Shown piece by piece: positions 1 through 5,574 of a DNA stretch of 7,410 bases. How positions within the stretch are numbered: position 1 is the stretch's first letter; each line of letters begins with the position of its first letter. This stretch comes from JBGOUV01 sp041477815. Lineage in GTDB: Bacteria; Acidobacteriota; Terriglobia; Bryobacterales; JACQDG01. The stretch is from the NCBI GenBank assembly GCA_041477815.1, contig JBGOUV010000354.1, forward strand, positions 1-7,410. The letters are read 5' to 3'. The position numbers and the translations under genes were made by a program. The notes beneath the pieces are model-generated. The model did not search any database. It had not been told where the DNA came from and saw nothing but the letters and a program-made list of their open reading frames with translations.

Positions 1-57
1 CTCCTCGAGGCCGAGCGCGATCCCGGGGTCGTCTTCGACGACGAGAATTCTGGTCAT
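1..57 (-). CDS. Response regulator, N-terminal fragment (cut by window edge)
   Basis: Only the first 19 residues are present, MTRILVVEDDPGIALGLEE. This is the typical opening of a receiver (CheY-like) domain: a hydrophobic first beta strand (ILVV) followed by the acidic cluster E8-D9-D10 that helps bind Mg2+. The phospho-accepting Asp and any output domain lie outside the window, so the subfamily (OmpR-like or other) cannot be told. The ATG overlaps the stop of the upstream histidine kinase in an ATGA (bases 54-57). A GGAG sits eight bases upstream (66-69), inside the kinase gene. Translational coupling to the kinase and a role as its cognate regulator are therefore likely. Confidence 0.85.
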   Translation of the reverse strand, partial: MTRILVVEDDPGIALGLEE

Positions 58-1970
58 ACCGTGTGCTCCGCGCACGGCAGCAGTACCGTGAAGACGCTTC
101 CTTCTCCCGGCTTGCTCTCCACCGAGATCTCGCCGCCGTGCGCCTCCACGATCTGCCGCGCCATGGCCAGACCCACGCCGGTTCCCTGGATGGCCGCGGC
201 TCGGGAAGCGGCGCCGCGCACGAACTTGCGGAAAATCTCCTTCTGCTCTCCGGCAGGAATGCCGAGGCCACGATCACGCACGTGTACCCGGATACCCTTC
301 CCCACGCCGGCCAGCTCCACCCACACCGTGTGGCAGTCGGGCGAGTATTTCACGGCGTTGTCCAGCAGATTCCAGAAGACGCGGGCGAGCGATTCGCGGT
401 CGGCACGGACGGGGGGGAGCCCACTACTTTCCTGGAGCTCGATTGCGTACCCGGTCTTGGACGCCTCCTGCCGGAATTCGGCCACGACCTCCCGCAACAG
501 GATGGACGGATCGAGCGGCTCGAACCGGTACTGGATCTCGCCCGCCTCCATCCGCCCGAAATTCAAGAGGCCGTCCACCAGCCGATGCAGGCGATCGCTT
601 TCCTGCAAAAGCACCTGATAGAACTGCCGGCGACGGTCCTCGGTGGAAACGCGGTCGTGCACCAGCAATTCGGAAAGCTGTCGCATGGTGGTGAGGGGCG
701 TGCGAAACTCGTGAGAGACCGCGGCCACGAAGTCGGCTTGCAGCCTGGCCACCGTAATCTCCCGCGAAATCGCGCGGTTGACGAGGTAGCCGCCACCCAG
801 GACGAGGACGGCCATCAACGCGATGGCGGCGAGCAACAGGCGACTCCGGCCTGAACCCTCGCCGTTCGTGGTGCTGATGGCGTGCAGCGTCCAGGGCAAA
901 CGAGTGGCAGACGCCGTCCGAACCGACTGGCGGGAGACGGGACCTTCCGGACGTCCCAAAACCGGGCGTCCCTCCGCGTCGGTCAAAGCGAAGTCCACAT
1001 GCTGGGCAGCACGGAGGGAGCGTAGTTCGGCGAGCGACTGGAGGAATGGCGGCCCCACCAGCGCGACGACGAGCCGATCTGGGGAAGAGCGCGAAAGAAC
1101 CAGCACGGACCTGTCCTCGGCCCAGACCGTGCGGCGGCCGCGCGTATGTGGTTCCGGGCGAATGGCTGCCTGCCATTCCTTCCAAGCCGCTTCGGCGGCT
1201 GCGGCGAGGGCCAAGCGGTCCCGTTCGTCGGGGTCGGCGGCCGCGCGGCCGAGCCAGCGCCGGGTTTGCTCCTTCGCAAACCCGTAGGAGGCGCGGGTCA
1301 GCAGCCAGCGGCCGTTCCGGAGATCGGCGTCCAGCAAAGAGGCTTGGCTCCTCAAGTCCTCCTGCTTGTTCAAAGCCTCGAAAAGGAGCGCACTGCCTTG
1401 CAGCGCCAGCAGGCCCGCGGGCAAACCGTTGACTCGGGTGTCAGCCAGAGTGCCGAGTTCCCGGAAAGCGCCCAGAGCGCGGGGAATGTCTCCGCTCTTG
1501 CGGTAGTTCCGAGCGAGCCGAACCAGAGCGCCGCCCCTGACCGCCGGGTCCTTCGCCTGGGCCAGCTCGTTCAGTGCGCGGATCGCGCCTGTGGGGCCGG
1601 GACTCTGGAATTCCAGAGCCTCCACCGCCGCAAACACGCTGGGCGAAGGCTCCCCGGCGGCCGACGTCGCCGGATAGAATGCCAGTGCCGCGCCCGTGTG
1701 GCGGAGGACTCCCTGAGGCCCGAAGACCACGAGAGACACGCCCTGGCGACCGCTGTCAGGGACGGTGGCAAGCATCTCGTCGATTTCCGCGAGAGCACGT
1801 TCCAGCGCTGCGGCGCCGAGATCGGCGGCGTGATCCCGGCGTTCCTGCGCGCGCTGCTTCTCCAGCGCCCGGTCCTGCTCGACCAATCTCCAGCCGAGCC
1901 ACCCAAGACCGATGGCGGGCGCCAAGGTAGTAGCGACAAACAAGACGAACAGCCGGCGCGATCGCAACAT
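54..1970 (-). CDS. Membrane sensor histidine kinase with large TPR-like extracytoplasmic domain
   Basis: A 638-residue sensor kinase that autophosphorylates on His and passes phosphate to a response regulator. Residues 1-6 are basic, then a membrane segment at about 7-29. A long extracytoplasmic region follows (about 30-376), with a second membrane segment at about 377-398. No HAMP or PAS domain is evident before the HisKA domain (about 409-475), where H420 lies in SHEFRTPL. The ATPase domain (about 520-633) has the N box (N534, N538), G1 box DRGLGIP (566-572), F box around F580 and F583, and G2 box GTGVGLA (596-602). All catalytic boxes look intact. Residues about 127-200 are Ala/Leu-rich helices resembling TPR repeats, for example ALVRLARNYRKSGDIPRALG. 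The ATG has only a close GGAG upstream, and no earlier in-frame start is visible. The stop overlaps the response regulator start. The signal sensed is unknown. Confidence 0.93.
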   Translation of the reverse strand: MLRSRRLFVLFVATTLAPAIGLGWLGWRLVEQDRALEKQRAQERRDHAADLGAAALERALAEIDEMLATVPDSGRQGVSLVVFGPQGVLRHTGAALAFYPATSAAGEPSPSVFAAVEALEFQSPGPTGAIRALNELAQAKDPAVRGGALVRLARNYRKSGDIPRALGAFRELGTLADTRVNGLPAGLLALQGSALLFEALNKQEDLRSQASLLDADLRNGRWLLTRASYGFAKEQTRRWLGRAAADPDERDRLALAAAAEAAWKEWQAAIRPEPHTRGRRTVWAEDRSVLVLSRSSPDRLVVALVGPPFLQSLAELRSLRAAQHVDFALTDAEGRPVLGRPEGPVSRQSVRTASATRLPWTLHAISTTNGEGSGRSRLLLAAIALMAVLVLGGGYLVNRAISREITVARLQADFVAAVSHEFRTPLTTMRQLSELLVHDRVSTEDRRRQFYQVLLQESDRLHRLVDGLLNFGRMEAGEIQYRFEPLDPSILLREVVAEFRQEASKTGYAIELQESSGLPPVRADRESLARVFWNLLDNAVKYSPDCHTVWVELAGVGKGIRVHVRDRGLGIPAGEQKEIFRKFVRGAASRAAAIQGTGVGLAMARQIVEAHGGEISVESKPGEGSVFTVLLPCAEHTV

Positions 1971-1986
1971 GCTCCAGAGGTATTGT

Positions 1987-2008
1987 CTCGCAACGATGTC
2001 AAGGCGAG
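1987..2008. repeat. Short inverted repeat between ridA and the kinase gene
   Basis: CTCGC (1987-1991) and GCGAG (2004-2008) form a five-base inverted repeat around a 12-base loop. It fills much of the 50-base gap upstream of the kinase start. There is no following T-run, so it does not look like a terminator. It could be a weak operator or chance. Confidence 0.2.
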
Positions 2009-2020
2009 TTCTACCCTTTG

Positions 2021-2485
2021 TTAAGGTTCTGCAAAGACCTCCGCGATCAACTCAATTTCCACGCAAGCCCCCAGCGGAATCTGAGCCACGCCGAACGAAC
2101 TGCGGGCATGGTTCCCCTTCTCGCCGAACACCGCGCCGAAGAGCATCGACGCGCCGTTCGCCACCAGGTGCTGCTCGGTAAAGGTAGGAGCGCTATTGAC
2201 CAGCACCATGATCTTGACGATCCGCTGGATTCGCTCCAGATCACCGAGGGCGGCGTGCAAGGTGCCAAGCAGGTCAATGGCGACGGCCCGCGCGGCTTCC
2301 TGACCCTCCGCGGTCGTGACATTCACGCCGAGCTGACCCGCCCAGGGCCGGCCCTCCTTCTTGGCAATGTGGCCGGACACGAAGAGCAGGTTGCCCGTCC
2401 GCACCCACGGCACGTAAGCCGCCGCGGGTGACGCCACCGGCGGGAGCGAGATCTGCAGAGCGGTCAATCTATCGTAGATGGACAT
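2021..2485 (-). CDS. ridA: RidA/YjgF/YER057c family enamine/imine deaminase
   Basis: A 154-residue protein, slightly longer than the roughly 130 residues of E. coli RidA, and of the longer RidA-like subgroup. Family features are LLFVSGHIAKKEGRPWAGQLG (about 33-53), the A-R-S of HARSS with R128, which aligns with the substrate-carboxylate-binding Arg105 of E. coli RidA, and VEIELIAEV (142-150) with the conserved glutamates. Members hydrolyse 2-aminoacrylate and related enamines/imines released by PLP enzymes, protecting other PLP enzymes in the cytoplasm. The ATG at 2485 is chosen because a GAGAGG lies six bases upstream and family similarity begins there. An extension upstream in the same frame would run through the dehydratase gene. 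It begins 10 bases after the dehydratase stop, which supports a shared metabolic role. Exact substrate preference is inferred. Confidence 0.9.
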   Translation of the reverse strand: MSIYDRLTALQISLPPVASPAAAYVPWVRTGNLLFVSGHIAKKEGRPWAGQLGVNVTTAEGQEAARAVAIDLLGTLHAALGDLERIQRIVKIMVLVNSAPTFTEQHLVANGASMLFGAVFGEKGNHARSSFGVAQIPLGACVEIELIAEVFAEP

Positions 2486-2491
2486 AGGTAT

Positions 2492-2497
2492 CCTCTC
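2492..2497 (-). promoter_or_regulatory. Ribosome binding site of ridA
   Basis: Read on the minus strand this is GAGAGG, six bases before the ATG at 2485. It overlaps the TGA of the dehydratase gene (2496-2498). Ribosomes ending the dehydratase would therefore sit on the ridA start signal. It is the clearest Shine-Dalgarno among the minus-strand genes and fixes the ridA start. Confidence 0.7.
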
Positions 2498-3434
2498 ACG
2501 TGGTTCGGAAGTCGACTGCGGCGGTGTTGCCGCCACAAACCAGAACGCCCACCCGTTCTCCGGGCTCGGGCCGGTAGCGGCGCGACAAAAGCGCGGCCAG
2601 GGCCGCGGCGCCGCCGGGCTCGGCGACAACCCGCAGCACCTCCCAAAGCGTCTCCTGCGCTTTCCGGATGGCTTCATCCGCAACCAGCACGACGCCGCTG
2701 ACAAAGGCCTGGGCGATCGGGAACATCAGCTCGCCGACGCGGCCGCCGCCCAGCGAGTCCGCCGCGATGCCGCCTGCCTCCGCGTCAACCGGCCGGCCGG
2801 CCCGCAACGCGCTGGTCAGCGTAGGCGCCGCTTCAGGCTCGACGCCTATCAGCTTGATCCGGCCCGAATACCAGGCCGCGATACCGCCGATCAGGCCGCC
2901 TCCGCCCACGGCGACGAGCAGCGTATCGAGCTGGGGAGCCTGCGCTTCGAGCTCCAACCCTAGGGTTCCTTGTCCCAGCAGTGTCTCAGTCTGATCATAC
3001 GCATGAATGGGCAGCGCTCCTGTTTCGGCGGCCCAACGCTCGCTGGCCGCGAGGGCCTCCGCGTAACGCTCGCCCGCGACCACCAGGTTCGCCTGGTACC
3101 CGCGAATCCTATCCATCTTGGCCGGTGAGGACACGCTCGGCACGAAGATCGTCGCCGCCTTTCCGAGCTTCCTGGCGGCAAAGGCCACCGCAGCTCCATG
3201 ATTGCCGCCTGACGCCGCCGCCACACCGGCCGCGGGAACCTCCCGCGTCAACAGGTTGGCAAAGGCGCCGCGCGCTTTGAACGAACCCGCGTGCTGCAGG
3301 GACTCCAGTTTGAGAACGAGCCTGATAGGATCCACGCCCAGGTCGGCGCCGTTTACCTCGATGACCGGCGTGCGGCGAATGTAGGGCCGGAGGAGTTGTT
3401 CGGTAAGGGCAATTCGCTCCCGGCCGATGGTCAT
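2496..3434 (-). CDS. PLP-dependent threonine/serine dehydratase (fold type II)
   Basis: A 312-residue fold type II PLP enzyme that would deaminate threonine or serine to 2-ketobutyrate or pyruvate through an enamine. The PLP Schiff-base lysine is K53 in GSFKARGAF. The substrate-carboxylate loop is SGGNHG (75-80), the phosphate-binding glycine loop is GGGGL (177-181), and CGGN (300-303) supplies the residue near the pyridine nitrogen. A conserved AEPGGAAAL lies at 271-279. The length fits a catalytic domain alone: no C-terminal ACT regulatory domain, so isoleucine feedback as in IlvA is not expected. The catabolic TdcB type, serine racemase and related eliminases share this layout, so the substrate is not settled. 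The start is two bases after the yceI-like stop, with a poor Shine-Dalgarno, suggesting coupled translation. RidA follows, and its substrate is this enzyme's product. Confidence 0.9.
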   Translation of the reverse strand: MTIGRERIALTEQLLRPYIRRTPVIEVNGADLGVDPIRLVLKLESLQHAGSFKARGAFANLLTREVPAAGVAAASGGNHGAAVAFAARKLGKAATIFVPSVSSPAKMDRIRGYQANLVVAGERYAEALAASERWAAETGALPIHAYDQTETLLGQGTLGLELEAQAPQLDTLLVAVGGGGLIGGIAAWYSGRIKLIGVEPEAAPTLTSALRAGRPVDAEAGGIAADSLGGGRVGELMFPIAQAFVSGVVLVADEAIRKAQETLWEVLRVVAEPGGAAALAALLSRRYRPEPGERVGVLVCGGNTAAVDFRTT

Positions 3435-3436
3435 GT

Positions 3437-4015
3437 TTAGGGCCGCACCAGGATCGCAAACGAAAAGAGCATCTCATCCTTGGTGCCCACGGTGCCCAGC
3501 CCGCCGGACGGCGGCCTGAGCCCCCAAGCGGTCATCTTCAGCGTGCTGGAGCCTTCGAACGTCAGGGGCGCGCGTCGCATCACTTGGATCACTACCGGTT
3601 TCGCAATGCCACGAATGGTGAGATTGCCCTGGACCTCGAACTGCTCGGTTCCGGTGGAGCGGACCGCGCTCGACTCGAAGGTCAGCTCCGGGTATCGAGT
3701 CGCCCCGAGCATTTCAGCCAGGGCGTAATTCTGCACCTTCTGGAAATCCTTCTCGCTGAGCCAGGTATCTTTTAACGCCAGGCTGCCGGCCTCGATCCCG
3801 ACCCGCACCCGCGTGGCTTGAGGCCGGGCGGGGTCGTAAGAGAGTGTCCCGCGGTAGCGCTCGAAGAGGAAGGTGTGCTTTTTGCCCCGCATCAACCCGG
3901 TCTTGAATACCTCCAGCGCCAGCCGGTTGCCGGGCGCCGGCGCCAAGTCGTAGTGGACCGCTTCGGCCCCCAGCTGCGTCGCTGCCACCAGGAGAACAGG
4001 AGCCAGGTACTTCAT
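3437..4015 (-). CDS. YceI-family protein, secreted lipocalin-like
   Basis: A 192-residue protein of about the usual length for the YceI family, which forms a beta-barrel that binds isoprenoids or other amphiphiles in the periplasm. Residues 1-19 (MKYLAPVLLVAATQLGAEA) look like a Sec signal peptide ending in AEA, so cleavage after A19 is likely. Family marks are DFQKVQNYALAEMLGATRYP (90-109) followed by LTFESSAV, and GNLTIRGIAKPVVIQV (130-145), matching the G-x-LTIRG-x-x-KPV signature. The C-terminal part (WGLRPPSGGLGTVGTKDEM) departs from the usual ending. The reading frame stays open to 4264, but the signal peptide sets the start at the ATG at 4015. No clear Shine-Dalgarno precedes it. Function is unknown beyond ligand binding; it leads the dehydratase-ridA genes. 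Confidence 0.88.
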   Translation of the reverse strand: MKYLAPVLLVAATQLGAEAVHYDLAPAPGNRLALEVFKTGLMRGKKHTFLFERYRGTLSYDPARPQATRVRVGIEAGSLALKDTWLSEKDFQKVQNYALAEMLGATRYPELTFESSAVRSTGTEQFEVQGNLTIRGIAKPVVIQVMRRAPLTFEGSSTLKMTAWGLRPPSGGLGTVGTKDEMLFSFAILVRP

Positions 4016-4021
4016 ACTGAT

Positions 4022-4027
4022 ATCATA
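4022..4027 (-). promoter_or_regulatory. Candidate -10 element for the yceI-like gene
   Basis: On the minus strand this reads TATGAT, five of six matching TATAAT, and ends six bases before the ATG at 4015. That spacing would start the transcript at or next to the ATG, giving a leaderless message, consistent with the missing Shine-Dalgarno. No good -35 is visible 17 bases upstream (TCCGGC). Confidence 0.3.
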
Positions 4028-4046
4028 CAAGCATCCGAGACCCTGC

Positions 4047-4064
4047 CGGAATCCCGGGGATCCG
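4047..4064. repeat. Imperfect palindrome upstream of the yceI-like gene
   Basis: CGGAATCCCGGGGATCCG is an 18-base imperfect inverted repeat (seven of nine positions pair). It lies 32-49 bases before the yceI-like start, about where a -35 element or operator would be. In GC-rich DNA it may be chance. Confidence 0.2.
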
Positions 4065-4106
4065 CTCCCTAACCCGGACGAGCCGGACCCAAACAGGACC
4101 AATTCT

Positions 4107-4138
4107 GGAAAAGATGGGGGCACTGCAGAATTGCCCCC
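4107..4138 (-). terminator. Intrinsic terminator after the glycosyltransferase gene
   Basis: On the minus strand, GGGGGCA (4138-4132) pairs perfectly with TGCCCCC (4122-4116) around a nine-base loop. It is followed by ATCTTTTCC (4115-4107), a short U-rich tail. It lies about 80 bases past the glycosyltransferase stop and about 90 bases before the yceI-like start, so it separates the two units. The other strand has no T-run after the stem, so it works in one direction only. Confidence 0.72.
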
Positions 4139-4218
4139 GCAGGCCCGTAAACATTGGTGCAAATGCGCATCGCGAAAATATTCTGCCAGTTTCAGCACGA
4201 ATCTGACTACGCAGGTAC

Positions 4219-4932
4219 TTACGGTCGCGGTTCGGTGACGAATAAATAACGCGCAATGCTCCACAGGATCTTACACCCGGCGGCGATACTGGCGCGGAGA
4301 TTGCCGGAGATCTTGCTGCTGCCGATGCGGCGCCGGTAGGACACGGGCATTTCGACCACCCGAAGGCCCTTCTTCACCGCTTTGATCTGCATCTCAATGG
4401 TCCAGCCATAACCGGGGTCGCGCATGGCGAGGGCCCGCAGGCTCGAGGCTTGGATAGCGCGGAACGGTCCCAGGTCGGTGTAGCAGTGACCGTACAGCAG
4501 GCGGATCAAGGTCGTCGCCAGCCAGTTGCCGAAGCGCTGGTGGGGGCTGAGAGACCCGGCTTCAGCGTGGCCCCGCGTCCGCGAGCCGATGACGAGATCG
4601 GCCCGGCCGGTCGCGATCTGCTCGACCAGCGCCTCGGCCTCTGTCGGGACGTCGCTGGCGTCGGCGTCCATGAAGACCACGATCTCCACCGCCGCATCCA
4701 GCGCTGCGATCCCCCGCAGGCAGGCGCTGCCGTAGCCTCGTCGCGGCTCTCGGACCACGGTCACTCCGGCGGCGCGAGCGACCTCCGCGGTCCGGTCCGT
4801 CGAGCCGTTATCCACCACCACCACCTGGGAGTAGAGTCCGGCGGGCAGCGAGCCGAGGACCCGCCCGAGAGACTGCTCTTCATTCAGGGCCGGAATGATT
4901 AGCGCAACCCTTGCCGGGGGGTGCTGCGTCAT
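4219..4932 (-). CDS. Family 2 glycosyltransferase, polyprenyl-phosphate sugar synthase-like
   Basis: A 237-residue GT-A fold glycosyltransferase, similar to dolichyl-phosphate mannose synthase and bacterial polyprenyl-phosphate glycosyltransferases. The nucleotide-binding start IPALNEE is at 13-19, VVVVDNGSTDRT at 37-48, and the metal-binding DxD at D89-A-D91 in FMDADASD. GSRTRG (116-121), the acceptor-side TDLGPFRAI (152-160) and WTIEMQIKA (177-185) follow. The basic tail RRIGSSKISG (201-210) is typical of the group. There is no C-terminal pair of membrane helices, so it is cytoplasmic or peripheral; the last helix (about 217-232) is hydrophobic enough to touch the membrane. It likely moves a sugar from a nucleotide sugar to a lipid phosphate for envelope glycans, but donor and acceptor are unknown. 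The gene is alone on its transcript, with lepB divergent and a terminator downstream. Confidence 0.88.
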   Translation of the reverse strand: MTQHPPARVALIIPALNEEQSLGRVLGSLPAGLYSQVVVVDNGSTDRTAEVARAAGVTVVREPRRGYGSACLRGIAALDAAVEIVVFMDADASDVPTEAEALVEQIATGRADLVIGSRTRGHAEAGSLSPHQRFGNWLATTLIRLLYGHCYTDLGPFRAIQASSLRALAMRDPGYGWTIEMQIKAVKKGLRVVEMPVSYRRRIGSSKISGNLRASIAAGCKILWSIARYLFVTEPRP

Positions 4933-4977
4933 GTTAAAAAGAAAGATAGCAAATCTGGTTTTTGAACCACTGGGTCG
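4933..4977. promoter_or_regulatory. AT-rich divergent intergenic region, glycosyltransferase/lepB
   Basis: These 45 bases between divergent starts are markedly AT-rich against their surroundings and must carry at least part of both promoters. A -10-like TATCTT reads toward the glycosyltransferase at 4948-4943, only 10 bases before its ATG. No convincing -35 or Shine-Dalgarno is seen for either gene, so promoter positions are not resolved. Confidence 0.45.
4956..4969. repeat. Small inverted repeat in the divergent promoter region
   Basis: TGGTT (4956-4960) and AACCA (4965-4969) form a perfect five-base inverted repeat with a four-base spacer. Its central place between two divergent starts would suit a small operator, but it is short enough to be chance. 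Confidence 0.25.
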
Positions 4978-5562
4978 ATGGACGAGCCGATAACCTCACA
5001 AAGCGGCCAGGCGGACGCAGCCGAGTCCTCCACCAATCCCGCCGCGGTGCGTTGGCTGGACCTGCGGGCCTGGGTTCGGGATGTAGTTATTTCCGTCGTC
5101 ATTGCCGCCATTGTGATTGTGTTCCTCTACCAGCCGGTCAAGGTTGAGGGTACCAGCATGATGCCCTGGCTCACCGACCAGGAGCGTATCTTCGTCAACA
5201 AGTTTGTCTACCGATTTGGAGAGATCCAGCGCGGCGACATCGTGGTCTTCTGGTTCCCGCTAGACCCGTCCAAATCGTACATCAAGCGTATCGTGGGCCT
5301 GCCGGGCGACATCGTCGAGATCGACCGCGGCGCCGTGATGGTCAACGGCAAACCCGTCCCCGAGCCTTATGTCCCCGAGCAGTACCGCGACTACATGAGC
5401 TACCCTGCCAGGACGGTCGAGCCGGACCATTACTACGTGCTCGGGGACCACCGCAACGCCTCCAACGACAGCCGCACCTGGTGGACCGTGGAACGCAGGC
5501 GCATTTACGGTAAGGCGGTGTTCGTCTACTGGCCGCTGGAGAAATTCGGAGTGCTGCCATGA
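4978..5562 (+). CDS. lepB: Signal peptidase I
   Basis: A 194-residue type I signal peptidase that cleaves Sec and Tat signal peptides on the outer face of the cytoplasmic membrane. One membrane segment lies at about 35-51 (VVISVVIAAIVIVFLYQ). The nucleophile is S60 in EGTSMMPW (box B), the general base K103 in YIKRIVGLPGD (boxes C and D), and box E is GDHRNASNDSR (156-166). All catalytic residues are present. Box E has HRNAS where many bacteria have NRxNS, a change I associate with Acidobacteriota-like proteins. A single N-terminal helix is the compact form common outside the E. coli type. The ATG at 4978 gives a short polar cytoplasmic tail before the helix; its Shine-Dalgarno is weak. It leads the carAB genes, 12 bases upstream of carA. 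Confidence 0.95.
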   Translation: MDEPITSQSGQADAAESSTNPAAVRWLDLRAWVRDVVISVVIAAIVIVFLYQPVKVEGTSMMPWLTDQERIFVNKFVYRFGEIQRGDIVVFWFPLDPSKSYIKRIVGLPGDIVEIDRGAVMVNGKPVPEPYVPEQYRDYMSYPARTVEPDHYYVLGDHRNASNDSRTWWTVERRRIYGKAVFVYWPLEKFGVLP

Positions 5563-5568
5563 GGGGAG
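5563..5568 (+). promoter_or_regulatory. Ribosome binding site of carA (supports the TTG start)
   Basis: GGGGAG lies six bases before the TTG at 5575, within the purine stretch GAGGGGAGAAGGGA (5561-5574) that follows the lepB stop. It supports TTG as the start. An in-frame stop, the TGA of lepB at 5560-5562, rules out any earlier start. Confidence 0.75.
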
Positions 5569-5574
5569 AAGGGA

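Noticed and set aside
1981..2000. TTGACA followed by CAATAC on the minus strand as a kinase promoter
   Set aside because: The TTGACA is a perfect -35, but only about 11 bases separate it from the -10-like sequence, and nothing resembling TATAAT lies at 16-18 bases.
1146..2024. A 292-codon open frame on the plus strand, antisense to the kinase gene
   Set aside because: It lies wholly opposite a kinase with all catalytic boxes intact, and its product is Arg/Gln-rich without recognisable motifs. Long antisense frames are expected in GC-rich DNA.
2486..2704. Upstream extension of the RidA protein to an ATG at 2704, giving 227 residues
   Set aside because: The added part is out-of-frame dehydratase sequence. 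Family similarity and a good Shine-Dalgarno both mark the ATG at 2485.
4016..4264. Upstream extension of the YceI-like gene to an ATG at 4264, giving 275 residues
   Set aside because: The extension runs through the terminator hairpin and into the glycosyltransferase end, and would bury a clear signal peptide inside the protein. The ATG at 4015 is far better.
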